This document shows positions 1 through 29,659 of a stretch of 64,000 nt of DNA, in pieces. The stretch is taken from the NCBI GenBank assembly GCA_016859345.1, contig CM029111.1:16975714-17039713 (forward strand), read 5' to 3'. A program made the position numbers and the translations under genes. The notes under the pieces were generated by a model. The model was not told where the DNA came from and did no database searches. It saw only the letters and a program-made list of their open reading frames with translations. The stretch's first letter is position 1. Every line of letters starts with the position of its first letter. This DNA comes from Istiophorus platypterus (taxonomy: Eukaryota > Chordata > Actinopteri > Istiophoriformes > Istiophoridae).

Positions 1-108
1 AAATGGAATAGTAGTAAAATTTAAATCAAATAATTCCAAGTTTCTTTATGATGTTTTGTCAAATTTTATAATGGTAGTTGGGCTGAGGTCTCTTGGACCA
101 ATGACCTC

Positions 109-140
109 TGTATCTCTAAAATACATATTTTAGAGATACA
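109..140. repeat. Perfect AT-rich palindrome (15-bp arms)
   Basis: Arms at 109-123 and 126-140 are exact reverse complements around a 2-base CA centre. The left arm reads TGTATCTCTAAAATA. The structure could extrude as a cruciform or mark an element boundary. No function is assigned. Confidence 0.85.
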
Positions 141-1389
141 TTTTAAGTTAATGTAAGTAATTTCAGTATCATAGGTAAACACAACAGGTGACGGACAGGA
201 CACAGGTTTGATCTAATATTTGTGATTGCAGGAAGATGTGGACACGCAGCCTCGTCCTCCATCACTCTAATCTATTCCATGTTTCTCTGATAAAACAGAG
301 ATTGAGAAGCTGGGATGCATCACTTTGAAAACCAAACACAGACCATCATGTTGCTGCATATCAGAGAACGGGCAGAAAAACACGGTTTTGATATGATGGA
401 AGATGAAAAGCATTTTTTATTTTAAAAAAGGGGTTTTTAAGGGTCAGGAACTGAACCAGGACCTCAGGAAATTATTTTTTTAACATCTTGGACATTATTG
501 GAGAAGTTTTGTTCAACATACAGTATTTACTGGAGCTTAAAACTATATGAGCAAAAGTATGTCCATATACTTTTGTGTATTTTTCATCCGAGGCTGTTTC
601 TCATGGTTTGAGCGAGATCCTGCAGTTTAAATGGCCAAAATGGACAGGACTTCCTCAGCTGGGCAATGTTTCAGTGCCACCTGCAGCATTTTTTAAAAGC
701 AGGGGACAGATTTGTCTCTCATTAGACCACTTCAGATTCCCAGAGTCTCCTCCCGGGGTGGGGGGGTGCTCCAAGAACAACATGTCCAAGCTGTCAAACT
801 GTCTACGTTGTCTTGACACTTGTGAAAAGCGTAAAAACCGGGGGGGGGGGGGTAACTACCAGAACATTTATGATCTGCTCAGTAACTCAGACTCTGGGTA
901 ACCAGCTGTTGGGGATCCTTTTGGCACCAGTCAAAGGAAATCTTAAAGCAATAGTTGGGCATTTGGGGGAAATTCATTTCCCATCCGGATCCGAACTGGA
1001 TCTGAACACATCGCCCGGTGGTGGAACAGCACAGGCCTCCTGAGAGCAATGACCACAAGGTGGCGCTAACTGACAGAGACACCCAGTGGTGCTCCAGTGA
1101 CAAATCCGACCCCTGAGCAGTTCAGTCTCGATGAGGTTTACTCCAAATCAGTCTCCTCAGTGAAAAGCAACCGTGACGTTTGATTTCAAATTACATGTTC
1201 CTGATCACAAAGATGTTCAAATCTCATTTTCAAGCTTTGGGCACCACAGATGAAATTCTGCTTCAGCTGCCCACTGTTGGCTCTTCAGCTGCCTACAGTT
1301 TATCAAAAGGAAACTCAAAAGCTTAAGAGAGGAAACTGTTCCTATCTACGAGACGAGTTGTAGATAATTGCGACATGGGCAATTGGATA

Positions 1390-1392
<3 letters not shown>

Positions 1393-1423
<31 letters not shown>
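1393..1423. repeat. (CA)n microsatellite
   Basis: Pure CA/AC dinucleotide run of about 15 units upstream of ada. Confidence 0.95.
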
Positions 1424-1428
<5 letters not shown>

Positions 1429-2739
1429 AAGGCAATGACGGTGACAAGGGTCAGTTTCACTGCTGGTTAAGGCCTGAAATTTGCAGCCAAAGCAGATAAA
1501 TCAATAGCAAAATGCATGTGACATGTTAACTAGCTGTTTTCAAAATAGCTTTTTTGCTCAAACCACAGTCACATTTGTTCCCGTTTTCCATTGGTTGATG
1601 CATTTTCAGTCTTGTAGAACAAAGGCTCATCTGCTTTATGTTTGCGCAATGAAATACTGAACTGGGAAATGTGACCCGGTGATGTGTTTGGTTTTTTTCT
1701 TTTTCCTTTCTGTTCCCCTGTGAATGCAGTAAACACAGTTACAGAGAGCCTATGTAATTATCCTAAATCTTTTTATTTTGTTGGTTTTACCTCCTCAGGT
1801 CTTTAGTCCCACAGACCCGACTGCTCTATGTATAATAAAATGATTATTATTATTATTATAATTGTGACACATTTCCTCCTTTAAATGTATTATATTAATC
1901 TCGATATATATAGTGAAATATCTAATCAATAATCTCAATAATCTCTTTCTGAAATCATGATACAAATGACAACATCTTTTCCTTTGGGGCAAATTGTAGT
2001 AGATATATAAATAATGTTAAGCATTAGACCCAGATTTGGTGAAACCAGATGATGATGATTAACCTTTAACCAATATTAACAACATTTATCTTTCTTAATG
2101 CATTATTCCTTGGTTAAATATACTTTATGTGTTATATGTGCAGTGCACAGACAAACAACAGAGATATGTACAGTATGAAACAGTGACATTGCTCATATCT
2201 TAGAATTCCCATTAGAGCGTTAATAAAAAAAAGACAAATGATCCATAATCAACTGTGTTTTTACAAACCTCTGAAATGTGGAACCAGGTCAGCATCAGGG
2301 TTTATGAGCAATCCTTATTAAAAACAAACAAACAAAAAAACCCCCAAGAATCATGAAGCACCAAGGTGATAAACAGGGTTAAGTGTGTGGGTGTTTCTTT
2401 CGAGCTGTAAAGGAGGAAACCAAGCAGGCGAGGTTAAATCATGGGTTTCGAACAGGAAATGACCGAGCAGGTAGGTCTGAAAAGGCTTGGTTTGTTCTTT
2501 TCCTCTTCAACCTTACAGCTTCCACCTGTAAGAAAAAACCAACAAAAAACAACAGCAAAGCAGAAACTGACTGGTGCTTCTGAGAAGATAGAAAGAAACG
2601 GTTTCAACGGTCTGGTGGGTCTTAGTTAAAGAATGGCCCTTAGACCCCCGCCCCAGACACAAAAACACACACACAACACCGGCCCTTTCCAACACATCTC
2701 CACCCTTGAGGGTCGGTCATGTCTTTCTGGTCTACACGG

Positions 2740-3132
2740 GGGGGAACTCCGCGCAAACAGCCCAATTTGACGCGTTTCGTAACGCGGTTTGACATAGTTA
2801 ATTAGCTCCGCGGTAAAGCCCATCACATGGGCGCAAAGCTGCTGCCACACAAGCGCCGTTAATCCCTCGGTCGGCCGCGGCTCCACCACCGCTCAGCGCA
2901 CAGGGAACCGCGGCAGCAGCCCGCCGGCCCCCGGTCCTAGGCTCTCCAGGCCCCCGCAACCAGGAGCGTGTCTGTGCGTGTTTTTTTATTGAGCCCGTAG
3001 CGCTAACGAAGGCGTGTCCGTCTCTGAGTCATGCATATAATAGCCCGACGAGCGGCGCTGGGCATTGGCTCCCCGGCGCTCAGCACCCTGCTCACCAGCG
3101 CACTCACCGGCAGCCGCCGCAGGCTCTCCACG
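2740..3132 (+). promoter_or_regulatory. ada: GC- and CpG-rich ada promoter and 5' UTR region
   Basis: GC content and CpG density rise sharply compared with the flanks, with several CCGCGG and GCCGG-type words around 2870-2945. Immediately before the coding start lies a perfect AP-1 consensus TGAGTCA at 3025-3031, followed by a TATA-like TATAATA at 3035-3041. Mammalian ADA promoters are GC-rich and housekeeping-like, so this is the expected location. The transcription start cannot be fixed from sequence. If the TATA-like word is used, initiation would fall near 3065-3070, downstream of the first in-frame ATG at 3031. Confidence 0.6.
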
Positions 3133-21540
<18,408 letters not shown>

Positions 21541-22424
21541 GCCCGTCGAGGAAATCTGAGGACGAAAACGTGTCCTAAAAATAACCCAGGGACAAAAAAA
21601 CCAAAAACAAACCATAATCGCTGACACAGGGGGTAACATTGTTTTTAAATCATTTGTAACCAGATATACAGGCTCTAGAATAACATATCAGGTATGCTGT
21701 TTATCATGTGACTGCTGCCTTCACCTCACATCATCAGCAGGAGGGCGTGTGTTTTGTCTGTAACCCAACTATAAGTACTTGCATCGTTTACAGGGTCGTT
21801 CTGGAGGATTTTGAAGTGCTCTGCAAGGTGGCGACAAAGTGTTTTTCACCTATGAAGCTAATTTAAAAAAAAAAAAAAAGAATTTATATGAAAACTATGG
21901 ATACATCCGTTCATCTTGTGTTTACATCTTGTTGTCACAAAGAGAATCAGGGAAACCGTCAGGAATCATTCATATGGTAAAGGGTGAGAGTATGTGGCCG
22001 ATGACAAAACAAAAGGCAGCGCAAGCTTTGGGTGGGGGGGCTGTATTTGGTTTATGAATGAAGTAAGAAAATCCAGTGTTGGAATCATTTTTCCCACCAC
22101 ATGCAAAACTGCAGGACACGTCAGATGAAAACAGCTTGATACCAAAATTCTAGTCTTATAATTGAACACTAGGTGGCACTCCTGTCACATAGATGGAGGA
22201 ACCACTGGTGACTTAATGTTGTTGAGTAATTAATATTATTTTTTAAACCTTTTTCCACATCTCTAAATGAAAAAGCTTTTCCAATTATAACTGCCGCATT
22301 TATCATACATATTTAAAAAAAAAAACAAACCATCTGCTATTAAAACTTTTTATGAAATGTTTCTGCATGTCGGACACTTTTTTTATGCTCATCAACTACA
22401 GCTACAGCATCTTGTGCACTCGTG
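21541..22424 (+). other. ada: ada 3' UTR and downstream flank
   Basis: No AATAAA occurs between the stop and 22424. The first common variant is ATTAAA at 22339-22344, so the poly(A) site is uncertain. An A15 run lies near 21866-21879. No coding sequence was seen. Confidence 0.5.
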
Positions 22425-23512
22425 GAGCAGTTTATTAGGAATACCTGTGCACTTGCCTCTTCCCGTTATCATCTAATCAGCCAATCAGGTGGCAGCAGCG
22501 TTGCATGGTTGGCAGATATGGGTCAGGGGCTTCAGTTAATGTTAGCCTCGAACACCAGAGAGGGGTTATGAATGTGATTTGACTGTGGGCCGGTTTTAGT
22601 ATTTCCCAAACTGCTGATCATTGATTTTCAGGCAAAGTGGTCTCTACAGTTTACTGCAGACAGGAGCACACTGCAGATGAAACAGGTCAGAGGAGAACGT
22701 CCAGGCTGGTTTTGAGCTGACGTAAAGGCCTCGGTAACTCTGATAAAACCACCTTTTATAACTGCGGTGAGCAGAAAAGCGTCTCTGGATGCATGGCACG
22801 TTGAACCTTGAGGCTGATGGGTTACAACAGCAGAGGAACCATGTCAGGTCCAAGACCTGTCGGCAAACAGAAATCTGAGGCTGACGTGAGCAAGGGATCA
22901 CCAACACTGGACAATAGACAGTGGAATACTGAAAAAAAAAAAACAACCCAAAACCGTAGCCCAGTGTGATGCATCTGGCTATCTGCTGAGACAGCAGATT
23001 GTCGGGTCAGAATATGGCATCAACAGCATAAAATACATGGACCTGATCTGCCTTGTGTCAAGTCCAGGTGCGGGGAAATGTTTCCTTGGCACGCTTTGAC
23101 ACTTCAAAATCTTGAATGCCACAGCCTTAATCAGAGTATTGGTACTGACCATGTTCATCCGTTATAGCCACAGTTCACCCTCTTCTAATGAGCTACTTCC
23201 AGCAGGATAACGCGTCATGTCGCAGGTCAAGAAGTCGTCTCAAACATGACAGTGAGTTCAGCGAACTTCAGTGCCTCCTACCCCCGAGTCTCCAGATCTG
23301 TATCCAGTAGAACAGCTTTGGGATGTGTCAGAACAGGAGACTGGCAGCATGACTGTGCTGCTTTTGATTCTGCAGAAAAGATCTGATTGATCTTGTCCAC
23401 ATGGAACCAGAACCTCAAGGGAAAGTGCCACGAAGAACTGAGGCTGCTCTGAGAGCAAACGGAAGCACTACTTAGTATTGGCATGGTGTTGCTAGTAAAG
23501 TGCTCAGCGAGG
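22425..23512 (+). mobile_element. Decayed Tc1/mariner-like transposon, inactivated
   Basis: About 1.09 kb carrying a mutated transposase region in plus orientation. Diagnostic teleost Tc1-like words appear in order: ATCTAATCAGCCAATCAGGT near 22472, TTTCCCAAACTGCTGATCA near 22602, AGGTCAGAGGAGAACGTCCA near 22684, CTTGAGGCTGATGGGTTACA near 22808, CTACTTCCAGCAGGATAACG near 23193 and CAGCTTTGGGATGTGTCAGA near 23312. Stops and frameshifts break the frame, and no transposase open frame longer than about 100 residues survives. The ends (TTTATTAGGAATACC at the left, TAGTAAAGTGCTCAGCGAGG at the right) are degenerate inverted termini. Confidence 0.85.
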
Positions 23513-23907
23513 GTATATACATCTTCATTGTAATATAAAGAGGTGAATATGAAAAAGGAAACTCACTCGAGCTTTGTACTTGAAAATATTGCTGAAGATC
23601 CACACAGCTGTTCAGATAAACTGCTGTGCCTTCATTATATAAAGGGATAAACGGGACCTCTGGGAAATGTGATGTAGGTGGAAGTGTAAACACTGGCTTC
23701 CTGTGGCCGTCCCAGTGTACACAAAAGCCACATTCGGTAATATTGGTGGCTCTGGAACAACTCAGCGCTGATCTCATTAATCCTGCTTTGGCTGGTGCTC
23801 GCTACCTCTACAGCTCCTACGCCTGCGATGTTCCGTGAAACAGACCAGTCTTAGGTAACGATGCTTGAAGATATAATATTACAAGTGTTACGGTAATTCA
23901 TAAGTAT

Positions 23908-23913
23908 TTTATT
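23908..23913 (-). terminator. pkig: Candidate pkig poly(A) signal AATAAA
   Basis: Canonical hexamer on the minus strand, 612 nt beyond the pkig stop. Selected only by position. Confidence 0.35.
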
Positions 23914-24061
23914 ACACAAAGAAAAATTGCTATCACAAAGTTATCACTGAACATTTAGCAATAAATATGAAGTCCATACACAACAGTATAATGGTGACTA
24001 TGTTACTGAGAAAAAAAAAAAAAGAATTGACGATGTAATTGAACAAGAGAGTCACAAACAT

Positions 24062-24079
24062 ACACACGCACACACGCAC

Positions 24080-24119
<40 letters not shown>
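24062..24119. repeat. (CA)n microsatellite with CACG interruptions
   Basis: CA-rich run, regular at the right end and with periodic ACACGC variants at the left, in the presumed pkig 3' UTR. Confidence 0.95.
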
Positions 24120-24121
<2 letters not shown>

Positions 24122-24524
24122 AAGAAAAATGACAAACAGATGATTAGGAGTACGCCCTCCGCGACACGGTTCCATATTAGGCTGGAGCGACGCCCTCCAT
24201 GTGTTGTTATGGATGAATTCTGTTCGGCTTAGTCCGCCTCCGCAGACATTAATCCCGGGTTTCTGTGCTTTCTGCTAACAGAGTCTCAACTGTCCGTTCC
24301 GCTCCGCTCTGCTCCGTTCCGCTCTGTTCCGGTTTCCCCGCAGAGGCTCCGAACACACCGGCAGTGAGCGACGGCGTCCCCGCGGGACAACCAATGTCCA
24401 CTCTCTCCACTCTCTCCTTTTCTCCATGTTTCTCCACTTTCACCTGCTTCCTCTCTACTTTACTTGCTTTATATCTGCACCCCCCCCCAACCCCCACCCA
24501 CCCACTTCGATCCCCTGTTTGAGT

Positions 24525-24607
24525 TTAGGACGGGCCTCCGCTTCCCTGGGCATCTTGGCTGGTGGAGCCCTCTGCCTCAGGGGCTGGGGAGGCCCCTGGG
24601 TCTCCTT
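24525..24607 (-). CDS. pkig: pkig coding exon B and stop
   Basis: 83 nt of coding sequence completing residue 52 and encoding GDPGASPAPEAEGSTSQDAQ, then GSGGPS and TAA. Acceptor TTTTCCTCCAG. Low-complexity acidic/Ser tail like other PKI-gamma proteins. Confidence 0.92.
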
Positions 24608-25815
24608 CTGGAGGAAAACATGGGAAAACAATATGACCAAAAATCAGTCAAAGATGCAAGTGTATATAATCAAGCTCAAAAATGGTTTGGCAGTGAATAA
24701 ATCTGCTTTCAGGCTTCCTGAAATAAAGCAATAATGAGAATCCTGAGGAAGGAACTACAACTTCCTGTGGCAATACAGCCTCAACATGATATGAGAGTAT
24801 CAGGCCGAGGCTTCCCACCAGACCGGTGTTGAGAGCCGTTTGATTTATAGCGGTCAAATCAGTCACCATATCACAGGAAACACGTCTTTGACGGAGAAGG
24901 AAGTCGGCAGAAACAACTACGCGACACACAATGGTCGTGCCGGGAGAAGTGCTCTTCATGTTCAGACATGTTCCTCCGAACAACCTGACACTGTGAGAGC
25001 AGAGGAAACAAGGACAATCTGTCACTGCACTGCCGCTACGGCTCATTTAGCACCAGGGCAACAACAATCCAGTCTCACTTGGAACCACAACCCGGGTCGG
25101 TCCACCTGTCCGTGTTTTTTCAGGTCCAGGGGGCTGGTTGCAGATCAAAATAATAGCTGGACTACAGAAGGGGCTTATTTGCCATGAATTCTGGGCTAAT
25201 TGAGACATTTTTTCATGTCAGGTAACCGCGTCCAACCACTCAGCTCCTTTCACTTCGGCAGAATAAGTTTTGCCTCCTGGAGGAATTCAGCAACTACATG
25301 GACATTTTATTGCATCGTTAAATCAGTACAGTATCATAAAATCTCAGTGCAGTCTGGACCTGCGGCAGAGCTAAGCTGCTGCTGCCTCTTGTAGCACAGG
25401 CTCTGTGCTTATGTCAAGTTTTGCAAGTATCCACAGAACTTCCAGCAATAACAGGCTCCAAAATAAAAGCATAATCGTACAAATTTGAAACTGTCCAACA
25501 ATGCATTAGATGAAACCAGGAACAAAATTATGACACAACTAATACTACAGACCAGTCTGAAACATCTTTGTAAAACTGGCCCCTGGTCTTCAGAGTGCGA
25601 TATGCACAAATGTTTGCCTTTATACTATATTACACATGTACCCAGATGTGCGTTCACTGACCTGCGGCCTTCAGGTCCATCCCCGCCAGGTCTTTGGTGA
25701 GTTCGCTGGTGCTGGCCACTACCGCCCCCTCCCCCGAGATGTCAGGCACTGCGTTCCTGCGGCCTGTGCGATCACAGTTGATGAAGTCTGAGTACGACGT
25801 CTCCACGTCCATCAT
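24525..25815 (-). CDS. pkig: cAMP-dependent protein kinase inhibitor gamma, complete (2 coding exons)
   Basis: The product is a small heat-stable inhibitor of the PKA catalytic subunit that can also export it from the nucleus. CDS: complement(join(24525-24607, 25662-25815)) = 237 nt, 78 residues (human PKIG is 76). The N-terminus MMDVETSYSDFINCDRTGRR is followed by NAVPDIS. This gives the PKI pseudosubstrate R19-R20-N21-A22 with alanine at the phospho-acceptor place, and the anchoring F11. The segment ELTKDLAGMDLKA fits the PKI leucine-rich export signal. The C-terminal tail is acidic and Ser/Gly-rich, ending SGGPS. The intron is GT-AG in phase 1. The start was chosen at the double Met conserved in the family (MMEVESSYSDF in human). 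Its place next to ada matches human 20q13. MMDVE and the tail argue for gamma rather than alpha or beta. Confidence 0.95.
25662..25815 (-). CDS. pkig: pkig coding exon A (pseudosubstrate exon)
   Basis: 154 nt, residues 1-52. The exon continues 5' as UTR to an acceptor CCCCCGGCAG, giving an exon start at 25843. The pyrimidine tract of this acceptor is almost purely C. Donor GCAG|GTCAGT. Confidence 0.95.
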
Positions 25816-25843
25816 CTGTCCATGACCAGCGCTCTCATTACAC
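25816..25843 (-). promoter_or_regulatory. pkig: pkig 5' leader with an upstream ORF overlapping the start
   Basis: Within the 28-nt leader of this exon an ATG opens an 8-codon uORF (MRALVMDR). Its TGA overlaps the second base of the pkig start codon, in the context AGATGATGG. This arrangement would be expected to lower or gate translation. The sequence is directly visible; its use is inferred. Confidence 0.5.
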
Positions 25844-26788
25844 CTGCCGGGGGTGGGGGTGGGGGGGTGGGGGGGCAGTGGAAAAGAGGGGATGTCAGAC
25901 GGCTGCGGGGTGTTGCAAAGAGGGCAAAATTATATCCCCCTGCAATCACCTGTCAGTGGCCCTAGGGGGCCCATGGGAAGACACAGCACTGTGTCCTGTG
26001 CATTTTCTAATTCTGGCTAAAAAAAAAACAAAACCAAAACAAAACACCAAAGTGCTGAGCTATTTAAAAGGCAACTAAAGATGACCAGTGCAGAGAGAGA
26101 GAGCGAGAGAGAGTGAGTGTGGGCAGCAAGGGGTCACTTCAGAGGCGTTTTAACTCGAAGCTGTTTATAGTTACAATTTCTATTTCTTGCACATCGATTG
26201 GCGGCGCTGCCGTGTCTGGGCTAATTGGTCATCCTGAAAACAAAAAGTCGCACTGAATTTCTCAGTCTCTCGCTCTCTCTGGGCTCTCACTTGCATAGTT
26301 GGTCTCACCGTCCTAAAAGGTATTGACACAGCGAGGATCCAAAAAAAAAAAAAAAAAGAAAGGCCGGTAAAAGCGCTGATCAATATGGAAAGCCCGAATG
26401 AAAGCGCTTTAAAACATTCAAAGGACAAGCAGAGGCGGTGCCACAGAGAGCCCCAGCTGAAAAAAAAAAATATAAAGGAGGAAAAGGGAGTTCAGCTCCC
26501 ATTTGCCATTCATTCCTCTTAGGTTTCCTCTTCTCATTCCATGTTTAACTAGGTCATGGATCTTGCAACCAATAAAATGCTATACAGCTGGTAACTCCTC
26601 AGAGAAAAGGGGACAGAAAAAACAAGAAAAAATAAAAAGGCTCCAGAAAAGACAAGGAAAAAGATAAGAAAAGTAGAGGGTGGAAATGGCCCTCGGAGGC
26701 AGAGAAAGAGACGCTGTGTCAGACTGTAAATGTCGTCACAGCTGCTCCTCTCCTACAGCTTCGGTCCCTAAAGAACCCCCCCCCACCA

Positions 26789-26795
26789 ACACACA

Positions 26796-26875
<80 letters not shown>

Positions 26876-26884
26876 CACACACAC

Positions 26885-26955
<71 letters not shown>
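26789..26955. repeat. Very long (CA)n microsatellite, about 83 units
   Basis: 167 bases of CA with two CACG interruptions and one CAAAC near the left edge, preceded by a C9 run. The longest microsatellite of the window. Confidence 0.97.
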
Positions 26956-26959
<4 letters not shown>

Positions 26960-28029
26960 CTCTGCACAAATAGCTGCTGTGTACTTACAACCGTGACAGA
27001 CCAGCTGAGTGGCTCAGCTATGAATCTTTAAGAAAACATGAGGCAGGGGGTGGGGGTTGCTTGGACTCTGGAAGGGGAAACGAGTGAAAGACCAGCAGAG
27101 GAATGAGAACAAGTTGGCACAGACACAAGCCGCGACACGCTGACCCAGGGCCAGCCCGTTCCCAAACCCCTTTTCACTCGCATTCTTCTCGAATCGTTCA
27201 AGGGCTCCCATTATTGTTTTCACTTTCCCATGCACAGTATGTGCACCAAAAGAGGAAGTGCCATGGGTCACCCCCCCCCCCCGAGAGGTCACGAGCTGCA
27301 TGGATGTGGGTGACGCCTCTTTTTTTTTTTTTTTTTGCAGTGAAGGGCAACTGCCCCCCCCTGTCCAGTTAGGTGAGACCGACACCCCGGGGAAATGTCA
27401 CCGAGCTCTACGTGGCTGGCATTTCCCCCCGTTCTGTGTTTCAGACTGCAGGTGGTGGTGTGAGCCTCCGGTAGTTTGTCATCCACATCCACAGTCATTA
27501 GTGAGCCCGGTCACCGTGGGGAGGCCAGCGCCCCCCCACAGGTTCATAATTACACCCTCCACCTTTTCCATGGCCCCAAGTTCAAACGACTAAGACATTC
27601 ACTAACTACGACTTAGGGCTGAACGAGTTGAGGAAAATATGCAACTACGAATTTTCTGACCAAGGAGTGATTATTTTTCATAAATTTAACTTGAGTCCAG
27701 GTCTGTATTTGTGCTCGACATAGACCAAAATACACAAGATATTACTGTATAATCGCAAACTTAAAAAAGAAAAAAAATTAAAACAAACAAAACTGTACAA
27801 TAATAAAATCATGTAGTTCCTTATTGTCAACATCCTCCCAGGGTTTGTTCATTCAATGAGAGAAAAGTAGTGTAACTGAAATTATTAAATGATATTGGAA
27901 ATACAATCATGGCAATGACAGTTACTCTCTACAGCTGCCCTGTTGACCTATGGTAATAAAGACAAACATCTGACAGTGACTGATATCTGACTGATGGTGC
28001 CTGACAATATTGTTTAGAGCTGAATCAAA

Positions 28030-28325
28030 ATAAACAATTGATTATCTCGTGGACAGATAAATACTCTGGATACATTTTCTTTTTTTAGGTAAAAATGCCG
28101 ATCAATCCCTCTGGTTCTGGCCTATCAAATTTGCTGCTCTTCTCCGCTTTAAATAAATATAAACTGAATGCTTTTTGGTTTTGGACTGTTGGTCATCACT
28201 TTGGTGTGTTAGAGGATGTAATGGGCATTTTTTTTTCCTCTTTTCTGACATTTTTTTGGACCAAATGAGTAATTGATCTTTAAAAAAATGTATAGTTTAT
28301 TAAAATGATTCGTTGAACCCCTAAC
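28030..28325 (-). repeat. Interspersed repeat, AATCGATTAATCG type
   Basis: In minus orientation: AACAATTGATTATCTCGTGG, then CTGAATGCTTTTTGGTTTTG, then GACTGTTGGTCA and GTAATGGGCATTTTTT, in the reverse order to plus copies. Confidence 0.7.
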
Positions 28326-28599
28326 CATATAATTTTGGCTTCAGAGGCCTGACAGAAAGAGCCACTACATAGCTCTTAATGCTGGAGATCTCAATATTCT
28401 GCAATTTTCTTTTAAATGTGATGCACCTCAAGCATTGATAAGATGTGTTTAAATTTATAACTGGAAGGTTCAGACACCTCTGTCCTCCAGCTGATCTTCA
28501 TTTACACTTGGGAACTGTCAAGCTAGCAGCTGGCGTCCTTTCTGAAATTATCATTGCCATATCACTGTAAATTATCAATTGCTATAACTTGTTAAGGCA

Positions 28600-29450
28600 C
28601 TGTTAAGTCAAATGATGAAACATTTTGGGAAATACTTTTCACAATCGCACACATGTCTATAGTCCAAGTATGAACTTACCACCAGCAGCTAGCTAACTTA
28701 GCTCAGTGTTATGACTTGAAACAGGGGGAATTGCTGGTGCGACTCTGTCCAAAGGTAACAAAATGATCCAAGTCGACAATGTCTACATAACGTCCCCCTA
28801 ATACTTCTGTGTTTGTATGGATTAAAATGTGCTCTATGTAAGGTTTCTCTGCTTTTAAATGTGGTTTTGTGCCAGGGGCTGGTGGTGATGGTCGTGGTGA
28901 TGATGGTTGTTCGCCAAGAGCTTAAGCCATCATTATGTTCACAAGTAAAGACGTTGGAATACGTCCTCTGAGCAGGGCCACGTCTTCATCCTCTCATGTT
29001 GGTCTGAACACTACAGTGACTCACTATCACAATAAGTATTATTATGCTAACTTCAGTAGAAACAAAGGAGCAAAGCAAGAGTTAACATTTGTTTTGCTTT
29101 CCATAGCTGGAGACAGCTGGTATGTAAACAGCTGTTAATGCTAACTTTGGCTGTGTAGTGATGGCAAATAGTTACATATAGCACCTTTAAACACACATGT
29201 TGATTAGTGTTTTTCCGAGTAGCTGTTTGTTACCATTCGACAGAGCCAGACTAACCGTTTCCTCCTGTTTTAGTATTTGTGCTAAGCTAAGTTACCTTGC
29301 TGGCTGGCAATGTGGCTGCTGTCACTAGCTTCACATATACCGTAACAGTATAAACAAAAGCGTGGTATCAATGATCTCATCTAAGTAACAAAACAGCAAA
29401 TAAGTGCATTTCACAAAATGTCAAATTATGCCTTTAAATTGTGGCTCCTG
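28600..29450. mobile_element. Foldback-type element with long imperfect terminal inverted repeats
   Basis: The left part (28600-28790) has AACATTTTGGGAAATACTTT, CAGCAGCTAGCTAACTTAGC, AAACAGGGGG and CTCTGTCCAAAGGTAAC. The right part (29210-29450) has the same words reversed and complemented: GACAGAGCCAGACTAACCG, TTTCCTCCTGTTTTAGT, GCTAAGCTAAGTTACC and CATTTCACAAAATGTC. The spacer of about 420 bp has no coding sequence. From memory the arm sequence is an abundant percomorph repeat. That the two arms form one transposed unit is inference. Confidence 0.6.
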
Positions 29451-29659
29451 TTATGAAAATTGCCATTTCCAATCACAATATAAAAATGATCAATTAGCTC
29501 AGCTACCACTCAGTGCAGTTTCTTCACAGATTTAAAAGATTTAATTAGAAGATCCATCTTTTATATAATAAAATAAACGACTGACACCAACTGTTTATCC
29601 AGGGTGACTGCTTCTCTGTGCCGTGTTGTTTGCCCTTTTTCTACTCCACTGGCCCAGTT

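Larger units (their letters stand above)
1..2735. other. Intergenic DNA upstream of ada
   Basis: No coding exon with conserved protein similarity was recognised here on either strand. The stretch is AT-rich, with short homopolymers, a 15-bp-arm palindrome at 109-140, a CA microsatellite at 1393-1423, an ATT run near 1842-1860 and a G run near 840-851. The short open frames do not resemble known families and lack splice-supported continuation. GC content rises from about 2740, where the ada promoter region begins. Confidence 0.6.
23513..24524 (-). other. pkig: Presumed pkig 3' UTR and flank
   Basis: Downstream of the pkig stop on the minus strand. It holds a CA microsatellite (24062-24119) and an A-rich run at 24010-24023. 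A minus-strand AATAAA lies at 23908-23913, about 610 nt after the stop, and is a candidate poly(A) signal. The gene ends tail-to-tail with ada. No other coding sequence was recognised. Confidence 0.5.

Noticed and set aside
24455..24640. 61-codon minus-strand frame overlapping pkig exon B
   Set aside because: Different frame from the spliced pkig product and no family similarity.
26680..26973. Open frames of 62-97 codons (TH/CV repeats)
   Set aside because: Pure product of the CA microsatellite.
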